Source of the DNA: Prevotella melaninogenica
GTDB taxonomy: Bacteria; Bacteroidota; Bacteroidia; Bacteroidales; Bacteroidaceae
Assembly: GCF_018128065.1 (NCBI RefSeq)
Contig: NZ_CP072359.1
Coordinates: forward strand, 744,001-808,000
Length of the DNA: 64,000 nucleotides
Direction: 5' to 3'
Part shown: positions 33,477-42,040 of the stretch, in pieces
Position numbering within the stretch: the stretch's first letter is position 1
How the letters are laid out: every line of letters starts with the position of its first letter
The notes under the pieces: generated by a model
Databases searched by the model: none
What the model saw: the letters and a program-made list of their open reading frames with translations, nothing else
What the model was told of the DNA's origin: nothing
Translations under genes and position numbers: made by a program

Positions 33477-34211
33477 ATGATAATAGTTACACTCATACCA
33501 CTGCTAATTTTCTTCGCAATCCTTTACCTTCGTTTCAACAAAGGTAAGATTGCAGAGAAAATGGTGCATCATAAGCTAATGCAACTACCTGAAGAGTATC
33601 ATGTCATAGACAATGTTCTCTTCATGAGCAATGGTAGGTCAACACAAATTGATCATATTGTGGTATCACCCTATGCCGTGTTTGTAATTGAGACCAAAGG
33701 CTATAAAGGTTGGATTTTCGGTGGGGAGAGCACCGAATATTGGACGCAAAGCATATACGGACACAAGTCAGCCTTTTACAGCCCACTTCTGCAAAATGAT
33801 GGGCATATTCGTTTCTTGAAGTTCATGCTGAAGGATTTAGGCAATATTCCATTTGTGCCTATCGTTGTATTCAATAACGAGGCAGACCTCAAAGTCAATG
33901 TCAACAACCACATTGTGGTTAACCGATATTATTTGAAAGATACCTTCTTACAATATAAAGACACTGTAATTAGTCAGGAACTCAAAACGAAAATCATCAG
34001 CCGTATTGAAGCGAGCAGTTGGACACAAGAGAAAGGAGCTATACGTGAACACAAGTACAACGCAAAAAGCAAGCGATATGACACCCGAAATAAGATTCAA
34101 CATGGTGTATGCCCAAGATGCGGAGGTATGCTTGTTGAACGACGTGGAAAATATGGTCGTTTCTATGGATGCTCAAACTATCCCAAATGTACATTCACTT
34201 TAAACAAGTAA
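33477..34211 (+). CDS. Membrane-anchored NERD-domain protein with topoisomerase-type zinc finger (244 aa)
   Basis: A single hydrophobic segment (residues 1-18) is followed by a NERD nuclease-related domain (GRSTQIDHIVVSPYAVFVIE, TKGYKGWIFGG) with the D...E-x-K pattern in IDHI and IETK, and a C-terminal CPRCGG...GCSNYPKC four-cysteine finger of the topoisomerase I type. Such proteins are thought to bind and process DNA. The gene starts 27 bases after the second methyltransferase and probably belongs to the same transcript, so it may add a second, membrane-associated nuclease step to the island. Confidence 0.85.
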   Translation: MIIVTLIPLLIFFAILYLRFNKGKIAEKMVHHKLMQLPEEYHVIDNVLFMSNGRSTQIDHIVVSPYAVFVIETKGYKGWIFGGESTEYWTQSIYGHKSAFYSPLLQNDGHIRFLKFMLKDLGNIPFVPIVVFNNEADLKVNVNNHIVVNRYYLKDTFLQYKDTVISQELKTKIISRIEASSWTQEKGAIREHKYNAKSKRYDTRNKIQHGVCPRCGGMLVERRGKYGRFYGCSNYPKCTFTLNK

Positions 34212-34253
34212 GAGTTATTTCTATAACAAAATTTCTCTTTTACATCTGAAACA

Positions 34254-35240
34254 ATGGCGAAAAATCAGAAACCAAAGAAATTACTATTGAAGATTCCTGT
34301 TTATCTTTCTGAGATGAAAGAGTATGATACAGGAACACTTTTTGACTTGAAAGAGCAAGATATTATTGATAAACTCAAAAGAGATATCAATACATATAAC
34401 GAGCAGAACTCTAATCTTTGTCAGTTTGGAAAGAAAGGAAAGAGTGAATCTGTTTCTGTTGCAGAAATACAAGCAGAGGACATAAAGTTTGGAGAAGACC
34501 ATGCTCTTTTGTTGCGTGTTTCTACGGAAAGAACTAATTTGTGTGGCGGTTTTCTTCGCCATGACAACGATAAAGAGAATCCTACACATGTTGACTATGC
34601 AGATAAACTTACAATTTCTACAAACATAGTTTTACTCTATCCCAGAATAGTTTTTCCTAAAGATAGGACAACAAAAGGGCATTGGTTCTTGTATGTCTTC
34701 ATATACGAAGACCCGTCAAAGTTAAATCTTGATATGAGTCAGCTGGCACGTAATATGCTCAAAACTGTTTTTGATGCCCCAATTCGCAATATAAAGGAAG
34801 ATAAATTCAAAGAAGAGATTAGAACTGCTCAAAAACTTGTTCGTATAGAAATACTCCTTTCAAATTTTGAAGACGGAACTGATGTTACTCTGCCGCCTAA
34901 ACTCGCATCTTACACTTATAGTGCGAAGAATAGAAAAGAAACCACTATAAGTTTAGAGAATGTGGCTTCATCTGACGCTGAAGATTTGATTACAGATAAT
35001 TCTTTTGATGGATATGCACAAAGAATTTTTCGTATCTTTGCCACTGATAAACGAAAATTGACAGCGAAAATAACAGAACGAGTAAAAGATGCGAAGGTAT
35101 CTTTAGAGCAAGCCTTTGAGGATAGCTTTAATTTCGAGTTGGAGGTAGAAGAAAATGATATTGTAAATCATAAATTATTCGAAACCGAGACCATCAAAGC
35201 CAATATAGAATGTCTATTGAAGGACTTATTCTGCAACTAA
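34254..35240 (+). CDS. Uncharacterised soluble protein paired with a membrane protein (328 aa)
   Basis: No motif is recognised. The N-terminal half has long alternating strands (KKLLLKIPVYLSEMKEY, DHALLLRVSTERTNLCGGFL, KGHWFLYVFIYEDPSKLNLD) and the C-terminal half is helical and charged (KRKLTAKITERVKDAKVSLE, FNFELEVEENDIVNHKLF). There is no signal or membrane segment. Its 3' end overlaps the next gene, a small membrane protein, by 31 bases. A soluble sensor-like protein coupled to a membrane protein at the end of a defence operon is reminiscent of membrane-acting abortive systems, but this is only contextual. Confidence 0.7.
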   Translation: MAKNQKPKKLLLKIPVYLSEMKEYDTGTLFDLKEQDIIDKLKRDINTYNEQNSNLCQFGKKGKSESVSVAEIQAEDIKFGEDHALLLRVSTERTNLCGGFLRHDNDKENPTHVDYADKLTISTNIVLLYPRIVFPKDRTTKGHWFLYVFIYEDPSKLNLDMSQLARNMLKTVFDAPIRNIKEDKFKEEIRTAQKLVRIEILLSNFEDGTDVTLPPKLASYTYSAKNRKETTISLENVASSDAEDLITDNSFDGYAQRIFRIFATDKRKLTAKITERVKDAKVSLEQAFEDSFNFELEVEENDIVNHKLFETETIKANIECLLKDLFCN

Positions 35241-35650
35241 CATTTTCGAAAGATTCGTTAATTGTTATCCTTACTTGGGGTATAGCGATGTTGGGTATTT
35301 CTTTATCGTTGCTTACTCTAAGTGTGGCTTTTGTTGTGTCTGGTAAAACATCTAAAGATGACCTCAGAGAGCAGATTAAAAGCAAAGGTGTTTCTATTAG
35401 CAGTGGCTCTAAATATAAAAAAAGCAGCAATGCAACCATGTTAATGCAGTGGATTGCTAAATATAGCTTGCATTGGTTCTATGTAAATTTGTTCTTTTGC
35501 ATAGTCCTTATAGCACAGATACTTTGCGAAATCAATTGTTTCAAGATATGGGTATCGCTATTAAGCGATGTATATATGCTTGTTTCTCTGATTTACATTT
35601 TTGTTATTAGCTGTCATTTGGTTAAATGGTATAAGCGAAACATAACTTAA
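35210..35650 (+). CDS. Small membrane protein, probable partner of the 328-aa protein (146 aa)
   Basis: Three hydrophobic segments stand out: LIVILTWGIAMLGISLSLLTL then SVAFVVSG (residues 17-45), WFYVNLFFCIVLIAQILCEI (about 90-109) and VYMLVSLIYIFVISCHLV (about 121-138), with a Lys/Ser-rich loop between the first two. I recognise no family. The 31-base overlap with the preceding gene and shared orientation indicate a two-gene unit. The small size with three membrane spans would suit a pore-forming or signalling effector; no evidence beyond context supports that. Confidence 0.7.
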   Translation: MSIEGLILQLTFSKDSLIVILTWGIAMLGISLSLLTLSVAFVVSGKTSKDDLREQIKSKGVSISSGSKYKKSSNATMLMQWIAKYSLHWFYVNLFFCIVLIAQILCEINCFKIWVSLLSDVYMLVSLIYIFVISCHLVKWYKRNIT

Positions 35651-36114
35651 TCATTTAAGAAGTTCCCCCCATGGGGCAGGCTTTCGTGAATCGAACTTAT
35701 AATCTCGAACATTCGGCTTCAACCCCTAACTTATACTTACAAGCAAGTCTTGGATTCACCATAGTGTGGCACCAAGGCTTGCTTTCTTTTTATCGGTAGT
35801 CGCTTTGCTATGGCGGACACCCTGTCGCCCAGTGGTTGGCCACTGCCCATTGTTGATATGTCCGAGGGAGGAGGAGTGAGCCTCCGTTGGGTCTTGAAGT
35901 GGTAAGTGTAATCAATCTCGTATGGTGGTTGGCGATTGCTATCAGTCGTGCTTGGTCTGGGGTTTCGACCGTGTGGCTTTTGCCGTGGTGATGACACGGA
36001 GCTATGCTTGTTCTTACGAGAGAGGGCAAGCAGAATTGATACGTGGGTTTGAATTTTGAGATAAGTCGTTTTCACGAGACATTACTTGCAGAGCACGCGT
36101 GGGGAGGCATTATT
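35651..36114. other. GC-richer non-coding region at the end of the island
   Basis: About 460 bases with much higher GC than the flanks. A minus-strand frame (36075-35737) is Pro/Arg/Ser-rich and resembles strings I associate with intergenic parts of Bacteroidota mobile elements, but I do not consider it a gene. The region starts with a CCCCATGGGG palindrome (35667) and contains a terminator-like hairpin at 35741. Confidence 0.5.
35741..35790 (+). terminator. Terminator-like hairpin after the island operon
   Basis: AAGCAAGTCTTGG (35741-35753) pairs with CCAAGGCTTGCTT (35772-35784) with one G-T pair, followed by TTCTTTTT. Confidence 0.6.
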
Positions 36115-36135
36115 TTACTAAACTTTCCCACCCCT
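36115..36135 (+). repeat. 21-bp direct repeat, right copy
   Basis: TTACTAAAC...TTTCCCACCCCT; one mismatch to 28031-28051 and in the same orientation. Confidence 0.5.
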
Positions 36136-36152
36136 TGAAACACTGTTTTCTC

Positions 36153-36564
36153 TCATACACCTTTGCTTGTCGTCCTCCATATCCATTGAGTTTTAACACA
36201 TGTATAATAGAAGTTAATCAGTCTGTCCACATACTTTATTCCATTTTTCAATGCTTCAGCCATTCCATGTTGAGTTTCATAACGCAGGGTAAAGTGTTTC
36301 ATCAAGTGTCTCCAAATCCATCTGTGGGCGAATCATCATCCGATAGAAACAGTTCTTACCATGATTTGAAAGCTCATATATCTTATGTTTGCATATACTG
36401 TGAATTCTTTCATCCACAATGCGGAAGAGGCAAAGAGAAAGGATCAATTCCGAAGCCGAAGCTCCTTCCTGTTTCTCCAATGACAGCAGAGAAAACAGGT
36501 GACCGATGCCAAACTTGCCAGAAAGATGAAATAAATCATCACTCATTCGAGTTTTAACACTCAA
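36153..36564 (-). pseudogene. IS transposase remnant with internal deletion
   Basis: The minus-strand frame from 36564 (MSDDLFHLSGKFGIGHLFSL, LEKQEGASASELILSLCLF, KNCFYRMMIRPQMD) is the N-terminus of a Bacteroidota DDE transposase, probably of the IS4 group. At about 36290 it shifts frame to a C-terminal piece (LRYETQHGMAEALKNGIKYV, DRLINFYYTCVKTQW) ending at a stop at 36153. Most of the enzyme is missing. The neighbouring 36115-36135 may be the element's end. Confidence 0.65.
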
Positions 36565-37024
36565 AAGTTTGGATAACTCACTTGTTTTCTCTATTTTGCT
36601 TCCATAACAGTTTTGTTATTTTGTCTTTAAAATCAGTTGTTTAGTGATTACTAATTTACAAAAACAATTCGACAAACTATTTTTTCTATCTATTTTTGAA
36701 CCTGCTCAATTTATTAATTAACGTGTAATCCTGTACCTTATTGGTTAGTTAACAGGTGAACGAGAGAATGGGTTGACTGTTGTATGCCCTCTTACTGGGG
36801 TCTTGTGTCTACATACGTTTATTATATATGGAATGTGTACATTCTGTCTTACAAATTCTGAGTTATAACCCAACAGCTGTTCCTTTGTTACTTTGTCTTC
36901 TCTTATCTCGTCTTCTCTTACCCAGTCTTTCCTTTACCCAGTCTTTACAAGTACCTTGTCAACTTGTCCACCCATCCACTTGTTAACTTGTCCACCCATC
37001 TACTTATATTACTACATATATCTT
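36565..37024. other. AT-rich intergenic region
   Basis: No gene. 36945-37005 contains repeats of the ACTTGTCCACCCATC kind, part of the ACAAGTTG family of strings seen elsewhere in the window. Confidence 0.5.
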
Positions 37025-37057
37025 TCTTGCAATCGGCATTTTAGTGTTGTACCTTTG
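37025..37057 (+). promoter_or_regulatory. Promoter of the M15 peptidase gene
   Basis: TTG at 37026-37028 and TACCTTTG at 37050-37057, 21 bases apart; the start codon is 65 bases downstream. Confidence 0.55.
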
Positions 37058-37121
37058 CATCGTCATCAGAAATAAAGGGATGACGAAAGGGAATTTTTAT
37101 AAACCAAATAATCTATAATTA

Positions 37122-37613
37122 ATGTGTATGATAAACGATAGTCATTCTGCTGAAATAGATTTTGAGGAGCGGCTCTCTCCTCATTTCACGGTGGGCGAGA
37201 TGCTGCGTTCGGGGACGGCGGTGAGCATGTGTATTAAGAATGTGCCAGCGGTAGTTCCTGCAGAAGGTGAGAGCTCACGAGAGGAGGTGATGGAGAATCT
37301 TCGGGCACTTTGTAAAAGTGTTTTAGAGCCGCTCAGAAGGCGTGTAGGACGTGTGATAGTCGTTGGAGGTTATCGCTGTGAGGCACTCAATAAGGCTGTT
37401 CATGGGGCTGAACATTCGCAACATTTGCGGGGTGAGGCGGTTGATATTCATGTCACAGGACTGGAAATGTGTCGGAAATATGCGGCTGTCCTTGCCAAAA
37501 CAAACTTCGATCAGATGATTCTTGAGCCGCAGGAGTCGGTAAAAAAGCGGTGGATTCATATCAGTTATAAGCGTGATGGGAAGAATAGACACCAGATTCT
37601 TGGGGATAAATAG
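37122..37613 (+). CDS. M15-family peptidase (Peptidase_M15_3-like), 163 aa
   Basis: The zinc-peptidase core is GYRCEALNKAVHGAEHSQHL then RGEAVDIHVTG (H and D ligands in SxHxxGxAxDI) and the third ligand in KRWIHISYK. The N-terminus (LSPHFTVGEMLRSGTA) is the usual lead-in of phage-like M15 endolysins that cut peptidoglycan peptides. There is no signal peptide, also as in endolysins. In Bacteroidota such genes are often found close to HU-family and smalltalk genes, as here, which suggests a recurring cassette of possible prophage descent. The peptidase call is firm and the biological role open. Confidence 0.85.
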   Translation: MCMINDSHSAEIDFEERLSPHFTVGEMLRSGTAVSMCIKNVPAVVPAEGESSREEVMENLRALCKSVLEPLRRRVGRVIVVGGYRCEALNKAVHGAEHSQHLRGEAVDIHVTGLEMCRKYAAVLAKTNFDQMILEPQESVKKRWIHISYKRDGKNRHQILGDK

Positions 37614-38231
37614 GGTAGTGGCGAGGGTTGAAGTTTTCACTTTTTTGTCGCTGTGAGTGCGGAAAATGCTCTTTAAGTTATTGATAGTAAATATTTTAAT
37701 TATTTACGTGAATATCTTTTCATATTTTTAGTTGTTTATATTTATGATGAAGTATGTTTTTACGTTTTTGTGTTTTCCAACTTTTACCTTTATATTTTTA
37801 TACGTTTTTGCTCTTTTGTGTTTTTAGTTATTTGTTTGTTTATCTTTTTATCTGTTTACGTGTTCATTTATTTACTTGTTTACTCGTTTACATATTTTTA
37901 CACTTTTTTGTCGCAGTATGTCTTTTAGGTAGTTGTCCCTCCCCCTTCTTTTTGTGTGGGGAGGGGGTGAGGACTGGCGAACGGCAAGGGCGATGAGGAG
38001 TGGGAAGAAGGGTCTTCAGTAATAGGTTTGCCACTTAGTTTAAAGGTAGTATCACACAGAGAAAAGCAGGACACGGAGGAGTAATAAAAATAAAGCGATG
38101 TAAGTCACGGAGGCACCGTCGTGCGTGGAGCCACGGAGAGGATTTGCCTCTGTCTTATTAGAGCATTGAGTTAAGATTTCATTTTTTTTATTTCAATAAT
38201 TTCTTTGTTTCACTTTTTAATTTTTCAAGTT
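37614..38231. other. Intergenic region with two inverted GCGAC motifs flanking phased T tracts
   Basis: Minus-orientation copies GCGACAAAAAAGTGAAAA and GCGACAAAAAAGTGTAAA lie at about 37634-37651 and 37896-37913. Between them T runs recur about every 10 bases, as expected for bent DNA. A GC-rich stem-loop (TCCCTCCCCC...GGGGAGGGGG) is at 37937-37967. The rest shows nothing recognisable. Confidence 0.6.
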
Positions 38232-38753
38232 ATGTCAATCAAATTTCGTATGTATCAGGACAATCGTAAGAACAGCAAGCGCAAGGGTTTTTGGTATGCC
38301 CGTGCGGTATCTCCAGACCTTGTTGGTGTTAAGGATCTCGCTCAGCGTATCAGTGAACGTTGTACTGTTACAGAGCCAGACATTCTGGCTGTTATCAGTG
38401 CGTTGGTGTTCGAGATGAACCAAGTCCTCAAGGATGGTAACCGTGTGAAGCTCGACGGATTGGGAACTTTCCGTGTAGGTATTCATTCTCAGGGGGTTGA
38501 GAAGGCTAAGGACTTCAATGCACAGCGAGACATCTATGGTGCGCACGTGCTCTTTGCGCCAACGGTGACCGTTGATGCCATGCATCGTCGTGTGAAGAAC
38601 CTCATCAGCGGTCTGCGCATTCAGGAGGCTGTTCAGTATGATGCGCCAAAGGCTGCCGATAAGGCTAAGGACAAGGGCAAGAAGAAGGATAATAAGCCTT
38701 CAGCTGGTCCAGAGCCTGAAGCGAATACTCCGTCTACTGAGGCTCATGCATAG
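38232..38753 (+). CDS. HU-related DNA-binding protein with acidic/Lys-rich tail (173 aa)
   Basis: The ATG at 38232 (MSIKFRMYQDNRKNSKRKGF) fits the conserved start of the Bacteroidota HU-related family better than one at 38205. Residues 1-125 carry the HU fold: WYARAVSPDLVGVKDLAQRI, VISALVFEMNQVLKDGNRVK, LDGLGTFRVGIHSQGVEKAK. The last 35 residues are low-complexity (KAKDKGKKKDNKPSAGPEPE). It should bind DNA without strong sequence preference and shape chromosome or element DNA. Two very small frames follow it on the same strand, and GCGAC motifs lie on both sides. Confidence 0.9.
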   Translation: MSIKFRMYQDNRKNSKRKGFWYARAVSPDLVGVKDLAQRISERCTVTEPDILAVISALVFEMNQVLKDGNRVKLDGLGTFRVGIHSQGVEKAKDFNAQRDIYGAHVLFAPTVTVDAMHRRVKNLISGLRIQEAVQYDAPKAADKAKDKGKKKDNKPSAGPEPEANTPSTEAHA

Positions 38754-38941
38754 TCGTGCGTTTTGAACAGTGAGAGTAAGGGAGTGTCAATGTTGCACTC
38801 TCTGCTCTCCATTTAGTATTCACCTTTACCCTAAGTCGGTTTGGGCGCAATAGAATTCATTGTAATAATGTTTTACGAGCTATGGAGCGATTGGGGTAAG
38901 GTGAGTTCTATTAATTACCACCGAAATCAAATCATTAAATC

Positions 38942-39079
38942 ATGGGTTACGTTTTGTCATCTATCGGACTCTCTTTGGCTCATATTGTCAGTTCGCGCAG
39001 TTGTTATGCTCGTATAACTTCTGCGTTCAATAGCACTTTGCCATCGAAGGTAGTCGCGAAGTATGACAAAGTTAGTTGA
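38942..39079 (+). CDS. Candidate small protein between HU and smalltalk genes (45 aa)
   Basis: The frame encodes MGYVLSSIGLSLAHIVSSRS then CYARITSAFNSTLPSKVVAK and ends YDKVS. The N-terminal third is hydrophobic. It lies 188 bases after the HU gene and 29 before the smalltalk gene, in the same orientation. I do not recognise it, and a frame of 45 codons could occur by chance, so only context supports it. Confidence 0.35.
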   Translation: MGYVLSSIGLSLAHIVSSRSCYARITSAFNSTLPSKVVAKYDKVS

Positions 39080-39108
39080 TAGAACCCACTATAATTAATT
39101 TAGAACTT

Positions 39109-39201
39109 ATGAATAAACCTATTTGGAAACATATTTTGCAGATTCTCGTAACCGTACTGACAGCATTGGCAACCAGCTTGGGAGTCAGTTCTTGTTTGTA
39201 A
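39109..39201 (+). CDS. Smalltalk-like protein (30 aa)
   Basis: The product is MNKPIWKHILQILVTVLTAL followed by ATSLGVSSCL. This matches the pattern of the Bacteroidota smalltalk family: MxKxxWKxILQ, one hydrophobic helix, then a short tail ending in a cysteine. These 30-residue proteins have no known function; they recur downstream of HU-related genes, which is also the arrangement here. The single helix could insert in the inner membrane. Such a short gene is easily missed by automated calling. Confidence 0.75.
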   Translation: MNKPIWKHILQILVTVLTALATSLGVSSCL

Positions 39202-39312
39202 AACTCTCTCACAAACATCCGTCTTGTACTTAGACAATCATTGTTGGTCTCTTGTTTAGACTTGTTTAGGGAATGATACTTCTTTAACACACAGACACTT
39301 ACGTCATAAGAT

Positions 39313-39699
39313 GGCGACGAATAAGTAAGCTTCGTACGACTCCATGGGAGGTGTTCCCTGACGGAATGGTAGGTTCTGTGCGACAAAAAGGGAGTCTTTT
39401 TCCAGATTGTTCGACGGATAGGGAAGTACGGAGAGACGTATAAGGAAGGTTGTTGCCTTATCTTTCTCTTTTCTTTACAAATATTACTTGTTTGTGTTCT
39501 TTTTCTTTTGTTTTTATCGTTACTAATTTGTTGCCTACTTTATTTCGCTTGATTTTCTTTGTTTGTAATGTTGTGTAAATCAGTAGTTTGTAAGGCGTGG
39601 CGACAAATTAGTAACTTTCCTTGTTTGCAAATGATTGCTAAGCTGCGACAAATAAGTAGATTGCTGAAATAATTAAACTTTACACTTTTTTGTCGCCGA
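39313..39699. repeat. Cluster 2 of iteron-like GCGAC motifs
   Basis: Plus-strand copies: GGCGACGAATAAGTAAG (39313), GTGCGACAAAAAGGGAG (39378), GTTCGACGGATAGGGAAG (39409), GTGGCGACAAATTAGTAAC (39597), CTGCGACAAATAAGTAGA (39643). One minus-strand copy: GGCGACAAAAAAGTGTAAA (39682-39699). With the two at 37634 and 37896, cluster 2 has eight copies around the HU/smalltalk genes. Confidence 0.8.
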
Positions 39700-39742
39700 A
39701 TTATATAAATATATATTCTTTTGTTTAAACAAAGGGTTTTTG

Positions 39743-40000
39743 TACGAGTTGACGGGTTAACGAGTTGACAAGTGAACAAGTTGCTTGTAGGCAGGGTAAT
39801 TAAAGACAAAGTAACATAGGAACGTTTTTGTACGAGTTGACGGGTTAACGAGTTGACGAGTGAACAAGTTGCTTGTAGACAGGGTAGTTAAAGACAAAGT
39901 AACATAGGAACGTTTTTGTACGAGTTGACGGGTTAACGAGTTGACGAGTGAACAAGTTGCTTGTAGACAGGGTAGTTAAAGACAAAGTAACATAGGAACA
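39743..40000 (+). repeat. 88-bp tandem repeat, about three copies
   Basis: TACGAGTTGACGGGTTAACG recurs at 39743, 39831 and 39919, 88 bases apart, each followed by GTGAACAAGTTGCTTGTAG and GACAAAGTAACATAGGAAC. The inner part is an 8-base ACAAGTTG/ACGAGTTG periodicity shared with 42041-42190 and 44450-44820. Confidence 0.85.
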
Positions 40001-40165
40001 TGTTTTAGTTGATGAGTTTGTTTCAAGTTGGTATCTATATGTCATTTATAACAAATGTCCTTATGTCATTCTGTCTATGTACATTCTGTCTGTCATTCTA
40101 CTATATGTTCTTCTGTACATTCTGTCTTTTTTTAATGCTTTCCTTTTCCCTCTTCTTTTTTTCTT

Positions 40166-40173
40166 TATCTTTG
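40166..40173 (+). promoter_or_regulatory. Candidate -7 element of the M6 protease gene
   Basis: TATCTTTG fits TAnnTTTG and lies 67 bases before the start codon; the -33 region (CTTTTCCC) is a poor match. Confidence 0.4.
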
Positions 40174-40240
40174 CATTTTCTTTCAAAAGATAAGATCTTG
40201 TCGATTGAAAACTATATAATTATTATTAAAAAGCAGTTGT

Positions 40241-42040
40241 ATGAAGAAAATTATAACCCTTTTGGTAAGTGGCATGCTTGCTACGTCATCTTTTGCCATT
40301 CCAGCTATGCGAATGTGGCGGAGTATTAAACAAGTGGATGGAACGGTACTGAAGGTTATGACCGTGGGTGATGAGCATTTTAATTATGCGCTGACTGATG
40401 ACGGCATACCCTTGCTGCCACACGATGGTAATTACTATTATGCTCGCATTGAGGATAATCAGTTAGTGGCTACGTCGGTGCTGGCACATGAAAAAGGATT
40501 GCGCAAGGATAGAGAGGAACTTGTGGCAGCTGCCCTTCAACAGGTAAGACAACTGCAAAGACAGAAAGAGATACACGTGAGCTCAAAGCCTTTCGGGCAG
40601 GGTTTCGGTACGACTTGGGAAGGTAAAAAGAAAGGACTTGTTGTCTTGGTTGAGTTTGAGGATATGGCTTTCAAGAATCCTAAGGACGTATTGACACTCC
40701 GACCACGTGAGAATGATGTCAAGTCGCTCTATGAGAATATGCTTAACAAGGTGGGATATACGAATAATAACGGTGCTATTGGTAGTGTACATGATTATTT
40801 CCTCGACCAGAGCAACGGTAAGTTCGACCTCACTTTCGATGTCATCGGACCCGTAAAGCTCAAGCATCCGTATAAATATTATGGTGAGCGTACAAGTCGT
40901 CAAAATGATGCGAATGCGCCGCAGATGATTATTGATGCTTGCAATGCTATCAAGGAGCAGGTAGACTTCCGTCAATACGACTGGGACGGCGATGGCGAGG
41001 TTGAGCAGGTTTATGTCGTCTATGCTGGTGAGGGTGAGGCGACTGGCGGTAATGCTAATACCATCTGGCCACATAAGTATTCGCTCTCGGATGCAGGACT
41101 GGATGCGCTGACTTTTAACGGAATAACCATTAATACCTATGCTTGTAGCAACGAGATTATCCGTGCGCAGCTCAATGGCAAGGAACGTGTCTTCTACTCA
41201 GGAATCGGAACCATTTGTCATGAGTTCTCTCACTGTCTCGGTCTGCCCGACTTTTACGATACACGTGGCGGCAATAACGTTGGTTCTGGTCGATATGACT
41301 TGATGTGTGCCGGTAGCTATAATGGTGGTCCAGAGAGTATTATGAATGCTTATAACGGTACTGGTATCGGTACAGTCCCAGCTGGCTATGATGCTTACGA
41401 AAAGGCATATATGGGTTGGCTGAAACTTATCACACTTGACGATAAGGCTATGGAAGTGAAGAATATGAAAGGACTCTCTGAGGGTGGTGATGCCTACTTC
41501 CTCTATAATCCAGACACGAAGAACGAATACTATATCCTCGAAAATCGCACTCCTCATCGTTGGGATAGCGAACTGCCCGGACACGGATTGATGATGTTCC
41601 ACGTTGATTTCGATGCTCGTTCATGGATGATGAATAACCTCAACACTGCTTCGGCACAGCGTCATCCACGCTTCACGATTGTTCCTGTGGATGGTCAGCT
41701 TGATAACGACACCCAGAACAATGACCCTTTCCCAACTGATTTGAATAATAGTCTGACGAAGAGTACCGACCCTCGTCTGAATTTCTATACGAACTATAAT
41801 GTAAGTGATCAGGCTGGTGTCAAGGGTATCGTCCGTAATAGCGATAACACGATTTCCTTTAGTTATACACCGTTGCAGTCGTCAACAGGCATCAGTAGTC
41901 TCTCTGCTACTCCTCAACAGCCTGCCGAGACCTATACGCTCTCTGGCGTGAAGACCGCGAATAGTCGCACAGCTACCAAGCAGGTTGTAATTGTTAAAGA
42001 TAGAAACGGTAAGGGGCATAAGGTGAGTCCTTTGAGTTGA
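40241..42040 (+). CDS. Secreted M6-family metalloprotease (599 aa)
   Basis: A signal peptide (MKKIITLLVSGMLATSSFA) and a propeptide-like region precede the catalytic domain from about residue 125 (KGLVVLVEFEDMAF). The zinc motif is HEFSHCLGLPDFYD, with H327, E328, H331 and D337 in the HExxHxxGxxD arrangement, and a calcium-like loop DWDGDGEVEQVYVVYAG lies upstream. The C-terminal 60 residues (STGISSLSATPQQPAETYTL...VVIVKDRNGKGHKVSPLS) resemble a Por/T9SS-type tail. The enzyme probably degrades host or dietary protein outside the cell. M6 proteases of this genus have been linked to host-protein degradation, but the substrate is not shown here. Confidence 0.9.
   Translation: MKKIITLLVSGMLATSSFAIPAMRMWRSIKQVDGTVLKVMTVGDEHFNYALTDDGIPLLPHDGNYYYARIEDNQLVATSVLAHEKGLRKDREELVAAALQQVRQLQRQKEIHVSSKPFGQGFGTTWEGKKKGLVVLVEFEDMAFKNPKDVLTLRPRENDVKSLYENMLNKVGYTNNNGAIGSVHDYFLDQSNGKFDLTFDVIGPVKLKHPYKYYGERTSRQNDANAPQMIIDACNAIKEQVDFRQYDWDGDGEVEQVYVVYAGEGEATGGNANTIWPHKYSLSDAGLDALTFNGITINTYACSNEIIRAQLNGKERVFYSGIGTICHEFSHCLGLPDFYDTRGGNNVGSGRYDLMCAGSYNGGPESIMNAYNGTGIGTVPAGYDAYEKAYMGWLKLITLDDKAMEVKNMKGLSEGGDAYFLYNPDTKNEYYILENRTPHRWDSELPGHGLMMFHVDFDARSWMMNNLNTASAQRHPRFTIVPVDGQLDNDTQNNDPFPTDLNNSLTKSTDPRLNFYTNYNVSDQAGVKGIVRNSDNTISFSYTPLQSSTGISSLSATPQQPAETYTLSGVKTANSRTATKQVVIVKDRNGKGHKVSPLS

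Noticed and set aside
35737..36075. Minus-strand 112-codon Pro/Arg-rich frame
   Set aside because: GC-rich non-coding DNA gives such frames easily; resemblance to strings in other mobile elements is from memory only.
35651..36114. A structural RNA (tmRNA, RNase P or similar)
   Set aside because: None of the conserved cores of these RNAs was found; the higher GC alone is not evidence.
36099..36557. Plus-strand 152-codon frame
   Set aside because: It is antisense to a recognisable transposase remnant.
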